Assembly (NCBI GenBank): GCA_032191485.1
Contig: JAVDOI010000016.1
Location: 1,125,581-1,189,580 of the forward strand
Length of the DNA: 64,000 bases
Reading direction: 5' to 3'
From: Leptoclinus maculatus
Taxonomy: Eukaryota; Chordata; Actinopteri; Perciformes; Stichaeidae
The position numbers were made by a program, and so were the translations under genes. The notes under the pieces were generated by a model. That model ran no database searches, was not told the origin of the DNA, and was given only the letters and a program-made list of their open reading frames with translations. Shown here piece after piece: positions 1 to 11,570 of this stretch; positions within the stretch are counted from its first letter, which is position 1; each line of letters begins with the position of its first letter.

Positions 1-297
1 ATTATAAACATACTTATATGCTTTCACTTAGAGCAAACAATGAACACTGTGGCAGTGATTATAATGCATTATAAACAGATTATAATGTATTGCAACGATG
101 AGTATTATAATACATGATGATCCTTGTCAGTGAGTGACATAAAGCAGTTATGAAACGTTATGATACTTGACCTTATAAGTCATCATCAAATGCTTTATAA
201 TGTGGTATGAATATTGTTTTACAGCTTTATGAGTGCTATAATCATACGGTGCTATATGCAGATTATAAATCATTCAGTATGTTTATTATAAATTATA
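1..297. repeat. TTATAA-rich dispersed repeat, possibly a miniature inverted-repeat element
   Basis: The stretch repeats short palindromic words such as TTATAA, ATTATAATG and CATTATAA about a dozen times. The first bases (TTATAAACATACTTATATGC) are loosely inverted at about 255-296 (GCAGATTATAAATC ... GTATGTTTATTATAA). It looks like a dispersed A+T-rich fish repeat that may continue beyond the left edge. No coding potential is seen. Confidence 0.45.
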
Positions 298-1793
298 GAC
301 ACGGGCGTCACAGAAAATGTTAGAGACTTCACATTTTAAGAAGCACATTTAGGACGGACTCCATGCAAATTGCAGAGGTGTAAAGGAGAAATTGAGCCAG
401 CCAGACTCTGGATGTAGCAGAGGAAGGTCAGCCAGTGAATCACTGAAGCCTCAGGGGCTTTTTGGAAACCAGGAGGAAGGAAGGAGAGAGACCGAGAGGA
501 GAGGTGGCTCGCCGGCAGGCTTTGCAAGGATGAATGAGTAAGAGAGGGGGAGGTAGGGAAGAGTAAACTGTTCCCAAAAGCAACGGAATGAAGAAGGCGG
601 CAGGAGTGAGGATTATGAGAGAGAGAGAGGGAGAGAGGGAGAGGGAGAGGGCATGTCAAAAGAGAGTTTGGGTAGTTCTGGTAAGTGATCAGATGAGTTT
701 TAGTAAGCAGCGCCTGAAGGGCATGGAGGTCTGACAGAGAGAGAGAGAAGAGAGAAGATAGAGGGATGGAGACAGACAGAGGGCAACCCTTGACTCAACA
801 GGGCAGGACACATGTCATGTAGTTAAGACACGAAGAGTTCAACACCCCCCCCCTCCGCCTCTCTCTTTCTGTCCATCATTCCTTGTGCTCTTTACCGAGA
901 ATAAAGTCAAAATGCCACATAAATAACCAATTCCACTACTATGAGTGCAGATGAGATCAAAACATCTGTACCAGTTGATGTAAGTCAACCACTATTAAAA
1001 GCATACTGCGCAGCATTTTCCTAAAAACAAGACGTAAACACAAGACTGTTAGAAGTGTGTGGCGGTGTTTGTGTCTGCAGAGACCCTGTCCTTTTCCTGT
1101 ATATTCTCTTTTCTGTGTTTGGCCGTCAGCAGAGAGCCCTTTGGGCCCATGTGGCGGTGTATCCCCTCAACCAATAACAGCGTGAAGGTGAGGATGGGAG
1201 TGTAGCACAACGTAGCGACCAGGTGACACACCGCCGGTTGGTTTACAAACCAACCAGCCGAGCTGCATAGCAGACCTAAAAATGAAGACCTCTCTTCATC
1301 TGATATGGCAAAAGTGATGTGCTCCTAGCAACACACACTGCAGCTTCTGAGCAGACTGAAAGTGACGGAGAAAGGGTGGCAACACTGTACGCCACAAAAG
1401 TGACTTCACAGAAACCCTGAAGCCTGAACCAACTGTCCAACTATTTCATAATGATATCACAAGAAGATGTACATAGTTGTAACTTCTTCAGTATAAAAGG
1501 CTCAAACCAACCAGTCAAGTAGTAAATCCAGAATGAAGGTGGTGCAACAAAAGGTAATCTGGGGATAGCCGGAGTTATTTTTACCTCCCCAGCAATAAAG
1601 GACTCTTGTTCCTCTTAGTGCAGTGCGGTTTAATATGGTCATGCAACCTGAGCAGTGATCCTTGATCAGTTTCTCTTGCTCCCAGAGGTTTAATGACTAC
1701 AGGCCCTGGAGTAGAGCCATAGCTAGGTGGAGCAAAGGCACAGCAGCGTATCCTAATGTACCCAGACACCCGTCTCCATTTAGGCTGAGCTGA
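298..1793. other. Unassigned intronic sequence
   Basis: The first half is purine-rich, with a C9-10 run near 843-852. A 20-bp near-perfect palindrome (GGTTGGTTT, AC, AAACCAACC) lies at 1236-1255. A small minus-strand frame at 1049-1231 has a hydrophobic start but no homology I recognise. Nothing else can be supported. Confidence 0.6.
616..651. repeat. GA/GGGAGA low-complexity tract
   Basis: A purine-only tract of GA dinucleotides grades into GGGAGA units. A smaller GA-rich patch follows at about 736-775. Open frames across it are translations of the repeat. Confidence 0.85.
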
Positions 1794-1818
1794 GGGGGGG
1801 GGGGGGGGGGGGGGGGGG
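1794..1818. repeat. G homopolymer, 25 bases
   Basis: An uninterrupted run of 25 G. In the nrg3 sense (minus) direction it is a C run. Homopolymers of this length are prone to length error in assembly. Confidence 0.9.
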
Positions 1819-3035
1819 TGGAGGGATACATGGTGCGATGAGATCAGCCTTATAAAGAGAAAGGGAGACGGAGGAACGAGGGCAGAAGGGTCGCCTGGAG
1901 GGCTGTGAAGTAGAACAGATCAGTGCAGATGAGTGGCAGTTCATTCTTTTGTACTAACTTTTGGGGTTTTGTTATCAGCGTGTACTTTATGTACTCTGGT
2001 ATTCATTTAAATAATTTTTGGTGTTTTAATGCTGCAGTGAATGTTGTTGAGGGGTGCACGCTTGTCTTTCAAGTTTGCTTTGTCAAGGCCAGTGCATATA
2101 AATAAACAGACAAGTACGACATATTCATTTAAATGCTTTTATCGTCATTTTTTTTGCAAATTGTTTTGAAGTGCTATACAAAATAAAGCTTTTCCTACAT
2201 ACCTACTATGTTTCTGTTTCACATCTCCGACACTCGCAGACACTCTTCACCAGTTTTACAGTAAAATAAATCTAAGAATAAAATGAATAAGATACATAAA
2301 ACTAGAAGTCACAGCTGGACTGTAAATGTGTAAAGTAGGGATAACGTGCCGTATTTAGATACTGCCATCAAAATACCTCCTTAGTTTAGTTATTGTTAGA
2401 GGTTGCTTTTATTTATACAAGAATTATTAAAATGCTTCATTCATAAACATATTCTTTGATTCATATTTTAAGGTTTAATGTTCCTTTATTCTCTAACATC
2501 ACTGTGGCTTCAATTATTCTCCGTACATAATTCAAGCTTCCTCATACCAGTATATAGATACTTCTGTGTTCCACAATGTAAAGTGCTATTTGGTGAGTAA
2601 TAAGAAAATAGAGAAAAATATGAATCAATAGGCAGTGAGAAGCATTTAAAGATAAGAAGAGTGTTTGTATAACGGGACAAAAGAGACAGAGACTAAACGT
2701 TCGGACACTCTGGACGCTTCTATCTGTACAGATGGATCTCACTGAAGCTCTTATCTCTCGCCTCCCGTTGACGGACAACGGACACCGTCCTCAGTTGTCA
2801 ACCGAAAGAGCTTGAGAAAAGGAGCATTAATAAGCAATTTGGACGAGGCAATTTCGAGTAATTTTGCTCCACTGCCTCTCTCGTCCAACGGCTCCATCGC
2901 AGAGGTCTGCTGGCCATTAGCACGTTTTCCACCTGCGTTCATGGCACGTTGTCATAATCGCTAAACTCACCGGAGCTGTTATTGGGAGGGCTGTCATTAG
3001 ATGAGACAGCTGCTTAAATTGCTGACATTTTTGTG

Positions 3036-3038
<3 letters not shown>
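1819..3038. other. Unassigned intronic sequence
   Basis: A+T-moderate sequence with no recognisable gene. GTGCTATACAAAATAAAG near 2171-2190 resembles the 3' tail of fish retroposons, but the rest of such an element is not visible. Confidence 0.55.
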
Positions 3039-3129
<91 letters not shown>

Positions 3130-3142
3130 CGCACACACACAC
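3039..3142. repeat. (CA)n microsatellite, about 104 bp
   Basis: Mostly perfect CA dinucleotides, with CG interruptions near the right end. The long Cys-Val frame read on the minus strand is a translation of the repeat and not a gene. Confidence 0.97.
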
Positions 3143-6009
3143 GTATCTGAATCAAAAGTAGTCACACCGAAAGAAACGGCAACAGAATAAATATAGAAAT
3201 ATATAAAATGACGAAAGGCAGCAACAACCATATTTTGTTGCCCTACCTTGCAGCAAGAAGTTACTGAAATAATGTTGACTTAAAGCTTTCCAGTGAACCA
3301 AAAATTGTAATAATGTGACCATACAGTTTTATTATTTTACATAATTCTGCTGCTAAAATCGATGATCCCGAACAAGATGTAATGCATCTAAGTGAAGCGG
3401 AGTTTATTGCACAAAACGTTGATTTAATCTTTTCATTCTGTTTGTGCATTTCTGTACATTTTCCACATTGTCATTGAATATAAAATACCGATGTGGAGTT
3501 GTCTAAAAATAAAGCTAATGTCATGTGATGTAACCTTTCAATACATGAACACATATGGTTGGATTTAATTCCACAATAAATGTGAAGATTTTACAATACT
3601 CCACATTATGTCCTAATGCACTTTTTAATAAAAAAGTAATAAGACAAAAAATATTTTTGAGCAGGTAACACATTCGTACACATTCAGCAATGAATGCATT
3701 CATCATCAGAGGTATCAGAGGTTAAAACTGGAGTTCTTCTAGCTCTGAAATAAACTGCGAACACAAGGTCGAGTTTTGAAGTTGGCTGCAGGTATTAATG
3801 ACATCACACTTTTTGGCTGCGAATAGTCACTCAGGCTCTCGTCCAGAGCCAGCGTGACAAACATATTTAGAGCATGTTGTTTTTTTGTGCGCTGGCTCCG
3901 CTGGACTCGCAGGTCATTCTGGTGATGTGCCATCACCCTGTTCTGTACAACGTGACACCACCAGACTACAACGTGCTGCATCGCTCTATTACAATGTTTA
4001 CAGTTTGTGATTGCTCTGCTAAATATTTACTAATTACCTGCATGACGTCGAACGTGACATCACATCCTTTTCTCGGGGCTGAGTTTTTTGGTTTACACCT
4101 TTTTTGTATCGTCTCGTCACATGATGACATTGGACAACTTCAACATACATATTACCCAGCAATCATTATTGTATATCTATAATACAAAAATATAATAATA
4201 TAAGAAAATAAGATTTTTTTATTTCATTGAATAGTTTATTATTTATGTAGGCATATAATTCTGTTATAGATTCCTACTGACTAATCTACACCCCCCCCCC
4301 AAAGATAAATATATAAATAAATTAATACATAAAATAATTAAAACCATGACGAAAATGCGTTTGCTTTTCTGAAATATCAGGGTGGTTAGGCACCATTATC
4401 GTGTAATATTAGTTCTTCTTTAAACAGTTATATTTCTTAGATCCTTGATGCTGCTGCTGATTGGTCGGCTTTGCAACAACACTGCAGTTTCATACAGAAG
4501 CTATAAAACTCAAATCTCCCAAGTTTTAGATATCATTTGTTTTCACATTCATCATCTAGTTAAAAATAGTACGTGTTTGATTGACAAAACAAACAACTTT
4601 CTTTATTCATTTTGAGCAGTTTTCTCTCTTCATGAGCCGTTATTTCAGTCTGTAATAAGAATAATATAGCTAGGGAGTGGAGGAGGAGAGAGTGTCTTTC
4701 AGCAATAAACACATTTTAATTGTCACATTTTGGGCTGAAAATCTCTGTGCATTGGGTAGAAATGTAGTTTGATGTAAGATATATTTACATAATTTCCACT
4801 TTGTCTAGAACAATTTGTATGATAAATCCTTTCTACAAAAGCCTTAAATATTCTAATCATAAACTGGCTCCTTGAATAATGCATTTGCAATGCAATTTAC
4901 AATGAATGCAGATGCAAATAATTATGAAAATAAAGAAAAACACTGGCTGCCATTAAAAACGGTATATTTACACACTAATCTGAGCACAGTATAAGTACAG
5001 AACCCAAACCCGCAAACTCCCTTAAATATTAAATAAATGGAAAGAAGGTAAACACGACACAAGCTTGAAGCAGCAGATTGAGAAAAAAACATGAAGAATA
5101 GACAGAGACAAAGAGAGGAAGCAAGCGTTGTGCTACTGTGCAGGAGAAGCGCCTCTCCCCGCCTGCCATCCTTGCCCAGTTATTAATGACCTGTGACTGG
5201 AGGGTGGGTGCAAGCAGCGAGCCCACCAGCCTGCACTTCTCCGGGATAATCTGCATCCCACTGCCATATTCTTCATTAAGCACCAGCTGACAAGACCCAT
5301 ACCTCACTATAAATTGGGCCTTCCAGATCCATTATGGCCCGTATGTGGCCACAGCCCAAAAAGTCTTGATCAGATGCTGGATGGTAACGCTGGACAATAC
5401 GTACGAGAAAACAATGCCGTGTAGTGTGGAGCAAACAACAGAGGTATCGCTTCTGATATTCAACCCAAAACATTTGCTATTCACTTGTGTAAATACTTTC
5501 AGAAAAGCCAAGTCGCACCAGGGGAGGGGGGGGGTGCACGCTGGATGAATTGCTGCAATCAATATGAGTTTACGTTCGTTTCTCCCCCCTCTCTCCTCAC
5601 TCCTGATTGCTCGCTGTCCCTGCCCGTTGCAATAAACGGGCTGAAGGTAAATTGGCCTCAGCAATCAGCATCCATCAAGCTCCACTGTAATAGTCAATTT
5701 TGCGTTTGCCGCTGATTTCACCCGCAGAGGGGGGGATATAATTTTAGAGGACAATATAGCCCCCATGTGTTTTTTCTTTGTCCATTTAAAAAGAGATAAA
5801 TGCAGAATGGATTCGGTCGTTGTAGGCAGAGGAGAGAGAATGAAGGAGAGGGTCAGCTATTATCGCTAATGCTAGCCAGAAAGCACAATGCACCTGATTC
5901 ACTTTGATCAAGCTATAGACTCTGTCACAAGTCCAATATTCTTCATTCACTTAACTTGAAACTTCTAATGAAATTCACGCAGAGATGACATAAATGCATC
6001 CAGGGATCC
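3143..6009. other. Unassigned intronic sequence
   Basis: Generally A+T-rich, with a C10 run at about 4291-4300 followed by A/T-rich simple sequence to 4350. The block 5160-5350 is more balanced in composition and could be a conserved non-coding element. G-rich runs lie near 5521-5536. Overlapping short frames at 5276-5715 on both strands have no recognisable product. Confidence 0.5.
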
Positions 6010-6235
6010 ATATATGTGCACCCAGCGGATCATCCGGTCTTCACTTTCACCGGCTGCACTCACAGGAACAGCAGCCGCGGTGACGCCGTTCAGTGATACG
6101 TCTGAGATTCTTGACGGCGGTTAAACAAGCTGTGAGCTCTAATGTTCAGCGTTCGCTTGTGCTGAGCCAGGTGGAGGCCGGGCGTTGGTCGAGATGCGAG
6201 CCAGCCAGCAGCGACTCACCTGCGGCTAATTAACC
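6010..6235. promoter_or_regulatory. CpG-rich patch, possible regulatory element
   Basis: This patch is clearly richer in G+C and CpG than its surroundings, with words such as AGCCGCGGTGACGCCG, GACGGCGG and GCCGGGCG. A strong minus-strand donor-like GCAG/GTGAGTC lies at about 6215. No open frame of recognisable origin crosses it. It could be an enhancer, a minor promoter or simply a GC-rich repeat. Confidence 0.25.
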
Positions 6236-8952
6236 TCTGCCCGTACATGTGTGTTTCAATGGAAGCTGACGGGAGAGGGGTGTCGGTAGCAAACTGCCAA
6301 TGCCCTGCTGTGCACCTGGAAACCTGGAAAGGCGTAAATGACGCCGACACTTTAAATAGCCTGCCAAACAGGAAAACTGTTCCTTCTCAGCAGCCCAAAG
6401 AGAGCACACTTTTTCCGTCATAGGTTAAAGTTTGAGCCACAATGAAAGGGAAATGGAAAGAACACCTGCTGTGAATATGAAATCTCTGTTGGCAACAGTC
6501 CCACATCACCGTGTCTGCCTGCAGAGAAGTCAGTTTGTCATGCAGCAGCAACAACATCAGGCAGTGTGTGACATTTGGGGCTCAGGCAGAGCTTTCCCGA
6601 CAATAACAATGTTTCTGCTTACTCTTCTCTGTTCAGTTTTTTGATCGAAGAATAGCTTTTAATGCTGAAACACTCTTAATTTCCAATAAATTCCCATCAA
6701 GAAAAGTCCCCCGTTATTTAGTTATTTAAACGCTTTGATTTTGAAGCACCACAATCAGGAAATGTTGGGTTTTCATGAGCAGTAAGCCTTTGCTCTCGCT
6801 CTAGAGAGGAACTCCTCTGTGGCGGGGGAAGATGATGAGAGACTATTGATTGATAAATTGTCCGGATTGCGCCCACATGGTGTCTACACCTCACTGAGAG
6901 TCGAAATCAATGCGAGTCAGTCCACCTCGGCATGCGGTCGGGCCGATCAGATCCAAACGCAAGAAAGATCCGATCGTGGAGCCCACAGACTTGACTGGTG
7001 ACACGTCCTGGCATGATTGGATGACAAAAGTGGCATTGAAAAGACAAGTAAGAGGAACAGCAGCAACAGTGAGTGATCCGTCTGTTTGTGTCTGCTAGCA
7101 TCTTTGAGCAGAGCAACTGTAGCAATGAAAGCTCTGTGCATGTGTGTCTGGAACACCAGTGTTAACAAGCACTTCTGCATTTCACCCGCCGGATATATGA
7201 AGGTCCACCCTACAGACTTTGGAATTGGTTCTGCTATGCAGGTTTTCTTTTAACTCTATAATTGTTTCCACCCTGTTTAAGCAGCTGAACCAGGGAGATT
7301 AGCCTAAGTCTCTGGTTGAGCAAAGTGTTTAGAGACTGTCCCGTAAGTCCGCTGCAGACCATTTGCAAAGTCACACTGCAGGCAACAAAGCTCAGAACCC
7401 CACAAGGACACCTCAGACACCAGAGTAAGACATTTTTTCAAAAGGCAGCTGCCTTGTCCCGTCTCCCCTGCTCCTGATTCATTTCGTCTCTGTCTTCTCA
7501 TGACCCTCTACCTCCAGCCTTTCTCTCTGGTAAATGTGTGCATCAGCTGTGCTGCTCTCAGCAGGGCCTCAGTCTCTGATGGGTCTTTTTGACTGCTATC
7601 ACATGTAAGTTATGCCACGGCAACTTTCAACTGCTAGCTCAAAGCTCAAGGTATTGTCAGTAATTGCAATAGGTCCACTTGATTAAACTTGTCTCGCAGT
7701 TATGGAGTCATAAATTAATGTGGTGGTTAATTTTTGGTGCCATGCCAATGTGAAGTTAGAGACTTACCATACTATTAGATAATTAACTTCATATTCCTAT
7801 TAAATTCCTGTGTTAATTATTTTACACATCAGGTTTCAATCTTGAAACAAAGTTCACCGTAACAAATTTCGTTGACATGAACGGAGGGAAATTACCCTAA
7901 TGTAAGTAATAAACGTACTAAGTAGCTCCTATATTGACTCTGGCTCTTGAGTGTGTGGTTTTCATACATGAAGGCGCAGGGCGAGTTTTCTCTTTGCTTT
8001 TATTTAAATTTGCACTTGCAATCTGTGTGTAATTATCGTCTGATTTACAACAGTTCAACAGCGGCTCGTAGATTACGTTACCAATTGTTATCCAGTGCAG
8101 CGTCTTCCATGCAAGCACAAACAAATACACACGGTCTATTAATGGGCAAGGCGGATTCTTTTCATCTGGTTTCAAAGAGACCTGCTGTCGAAGAGAGTCA
8201 TCTTCTGTTGTTTTTAATGGCTAGTGTAGTGAATGTTGCCATTTCCTTCACCCCGGACACGCCAATTAAACTACACATAGGCTGTGCCTCTGCAACTAGA
8301 GCTTCATACAATGCAAGCAATGTTATTTCTACATTATAAAGTACAAAATCTTGCTCCTGGTGATTGTTAGGCTTTAAAGAGACTCACATCTTTCACATCT
8401 TAGACCCCCTCTGGCTTTGCTATTGCAAGACGCAGGCTTGACAGTTCTTTATCCGTATCCTAGTAGGTTGGATTTGCCTTGCCACAATAAGTCAGTATGA
8501 TAAAGACAGCTGATACCACAGCTGATTCCAGAGACGTCAAGAACTTCTGAGCGTTAATCCGGCTCTTTTACTCCCAGTCTTTCAGATGGTGTGAATGCAA
8601 CAAGATGTCTCCGGAGATGTTGCTTTTCCCCTCCCAACGCTGTGTGGGAATGTCAGGATGGAGACGCAACCGTGCGGAAACAAAATTGCAAAAAAGATGT
8701 AGAGCACAGAAACAACACACACCCTGGCATACACACAAACATGCCCTTAAAGAAATGTGCCAGCAAAGCTTGATAAAACTAAACCGAGGACATTTGGTAT
8801 GCAAGCTCTGTTGCTGCAACTGCACAGCTTTCTCTTTACCTCTATTCAGCTACACCTCATACTATGTGTGCTGTTTTAAATTGAAAAAAAAGATATATGG
8901 ATGCGTTTAAAAAGGTATGACGAATTTCTCTTTTCATGAACAGGTAAGATAC
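6236..8952. other. Unassigned intronic sequence
   Basis: I see no gene, transposon border or long simple repeat here. Short frames at 6819-7180, 7947-8339 and 8568-8910 overlap each other on both strands, show no domain and are best read as chance. Confidence 0.55.
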
Positions 8953-9253
8953 TTAAAGGAGCGGTGTGTAAGATTTAGTAGCATCTAATGGTGAGGTTGC
9001 AGATCGTAACCTTTCCAAGAGTCGGAAAACTACGGTGGCCTTCAGGTAACGTGGCCTTCTCTAAAGCCAGTATTTGGTTTGTCCGCTCTGGGCTACTGTT
9101 GAAACATGGTGGTGCAACATGGAGAACTCTGTGAAGAGGACCTGCTCCTTATTCTAAATTACAGGTGATTATACACTGATGAAAACCAATTAGTTACCAA
9201 TATTCTACTCCATCTCTGCCAATAAACGCCCCTGAATCCTACACACTGTTTAA
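8953..9253. mobile_element. TTAA-bordered miniature inverted-repeat element
   Basis: The element is flanked by TTAA at both ends (8953-8956 and 9250-9253). Just inside are inverted ends: AGCGGTGTGTAAGATTTAG on the left and CTGAATCCTACACACTG on the right. The interior carries a block common in fish genomes (GGTGGCCTTCAGGTAACG; CATGGTGGTGCAACATGG). It has no coding capacity. A TTAA target is typical of piggyBac-type transposons, so this is probably a non-autonomous derivative. The family assignment is an inference. Confidence 0.8.
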
Positions 9254-9705
9254 ATCCCCGATCTGTAAGATGTTACAGGTTTTTATATGGAATTCAAAGC
9301 ATATCTATTGCCTCCACAAGGCTCTCCACCGGGAGACAGCTGAGCCAGCGCCTAGAAGCTAACGGTGCTAACAGCACTAGCAGTGCAAACGACAACAGTG
9401 CTTACGGAGCTAACAGTGAACTAAACTTCTTCAATGACACCTGGGACGGCATTATTAGCGGTAACCGCCATCTGAGCGCAGTGCTATTGCGGCAGCGATT
9501 GTAGTGGGGCACAACAGAGAGACTCGCGTGCACGAAAAATGCACACACAGCCTGCCAAGCTACATAAACCATGCACAGAGATGCTCAGAGTTCAACACAC
9601 AGAGGGAGAGAGACTTTATCCGCTATATCTTTACACAGCAAATAGTTGTTTTCTGCTATATTAATGCTCTAAATCCCCTATATTGAACTTTTAAAACCAT
9701 GTTTC
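9254..9705. repeat. Repeat-derived block adjoining the TTAA element
   Basis: The part at about 9298-9345 (CTATTGCCTCCACAAGGCTC then AGCTGAGCC) matches the left arm of the inverted-repeat element at 62.5 kb. The region includes clustered GCTAAC words and ends with an AACTTTTAA-like border near 9690. It probably consists of one or two diverged DNA-transposon copies whose exact ends I cannot place. Confidence 0.45.
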
Positions 9706-11059
9706 AAGGCTACATCTCTGTGGATTGTCTGAGATTGCATAAATGTCCATGTGGACTCCCTGCATGTACAGTACACTATATCTGCTTGATGTAACACTTG
9801 GAGCTTTTGTTGACGTCTTTGCACTTTGCAGTTTGTTCCCAAACACCCACATCATGTTTTCTCACGACCTTGCTTAATGAAAAAGATAGATAGCACATGA
9901 ATAGATCTGCATCTGATGTTTTATAGATTCCTAAAGTGTCTACTGGTCTGCGTCAAATACAGAGCATCACCCCTGCTGCTCATAGGTCGTGTTTCGCTCT
10001 TTCGCCCAAGGACACTTGATTCCTACTGTGCTCATTCACACCACGGATCTCCTAGTGCCCTATTGTGAGCATCATATAAAAGCTCAAGCAGGAATGGAAG
10101 TATTTGCATCGTGAATAAACAAAACGTATCACTTGCTCAGTGGGACCTTGGTGACTTGCATCGCCCTCGACTCAACAGCTAGCCTACGATAAAAGCATAA
10201 AGCGTTAAGCAATAGCACATTTTATGCTTCCTTTATATCTTATGGATAGAAACATGCAACACAACGTGAAACGCAGGGTTGTATTCTAGAAGAAATTGGA
10301 TTGCATTATTACTGCAGTGTTATCATCTGCGGTGCACACAGGCATGAAATCAGATCTCATAAAGATTGCGTGAATTAAATTTGTCTTCAGATTTAAATCT
10401 CTAAATCCCTCTCTGTGTGACTATGGGGTGTGATATGATGCATGTCCTGTACCGTAGGTGAAAGTATGCTGATTTTGACTCTGCCTTGCAGCGTCGTTAA
10501 ACCAGACCGTCTCGGCTCCAAGGCATTCGGTTCAGAAGGGTTGAATGTATTTTCTCAATTTGTGACCGAGGCAATAATTGCAGACGGGCTGAATAGATGA
10601 TGAAAGTAGTAAAGAATGAGATTGAGGTAGGGCAGAACACTATTCAAAGAGAATACATTTAGAGTCTAGTCTATGTTAGCTCCTGAATACTGCATAATTC
10701 TGTGAAAGTTCCTCAGAATGGGTAGTGCCAATCAGCAACCTCCCAGATTGAACAACAAAAGATGTCTCGACAACAAAAGCAGCTTCAATTCCGTTTCTTC
10801 TGCAATGAAAAAGATTTGACAGACTGTATGTAAGGATGGCAACAAAGAACCTTTCCTGCTCTTTGACAGATTCAGTGGAAACCTAAAAAAAAATCTTTGA
10901 TCTCAAACACATCCCATCACGCGAGTAAGGTGACGAACTCTTTGAGCCTTGAGATTGTGTTCTGGTTGGAAGTAAGATTTTACACAAGTTTGAATCTGCT
11001 TAGGTTTGACTGGCTCACATCAATTTGACACCACCAGAGTGAGGCATTACATTTTAGGC
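9706..11059. other. Unassigned intronic sequence
   Basis: Ordinary composition with no recognisable coding or repeat structure. Confidence 0.55.
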
Positions 11060-11570
11060 CTGTATCATGTAAGTTCGTGAAATAGTCACGAAATGCAATC
11101 TATTTGTAAGGCATTGCTAGGCCTATGTACTTTTATTGTTTGTGTTTGTAGTTTTTATGTATTTGTCTATCTGGACCCTGAGTCTGAAATAAAGTGTATC
11201 TATCTATCTATCTATTGGTTTTGCAGGACAAAAACAATGTGATTGGAAAGCCAATTAAGATCCCTTTTTCGTAGTAGACACAAATGAAATGCAGCAACTT
11301 GACGATGCAATGGACCAAGATATTATTTCATATCGAGAAGAAACACTTTTGATGGGCGGATCCAACCAGCAGAATACTTTCAACCACGAGACCGGTGCTC
11401 GGCACTGTGTGTCCCAAGATGTTGTGGTTTTGTTGCCTGAACCTAAAAAAACTGCCGCTTTGTAACATAATGCTGTCCCCCAAAAGGAACGGACAATTTG
11501 TGTCTCTGTACATGAAACCAATAGATTTACTTTCGTGACTATTTCATGAACTGCCGTGAGATTGTATTGT
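11060..11570. mobile_element. Degenerate inverted-repeat DNA element, interrupted by a retroposon tail
   Basis: The ends are inverted: TTCGTGAAATAGTCACGAAA near 11074-11093 and TTTCGTGACTATTTCATGAA at 11531-11550. The interior around 11380-11440 is, in reverse orientation, recognisably the interior of the element at 13840-14304 (ACCGGTCTC followed by TGGTTGAAAG). A retroposon 3' tail sits inside it at about 11110-11214. There is no intact gene. Confidence 0.65.
11110..11214 (+). mobile_element. 3' tail of a fish LINE/SINE ending in (TATC)n
   Basis: The block CTGGACCCTGAGTCTGAAAT followed by AAAGTG and about four TATC units is a familiar retroposon 3' end in fish, where the tetranucleotide repeat replaces a poly-A tail. 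Only the tail is present, as expected of a strongly 5'-truncated insertion. It lies between the inverted ends of the DNA element around it, so it inserted later. Confidence 0.6.

Noticed and set aside
1049..1231. Small minus-strand frame with a hydrophobic start, considered as a neuregulin transmembrane exon
   Set aside because: The residues do not match the expected nrg3 stalk or transmembrane sequence and there is no clear splice context.
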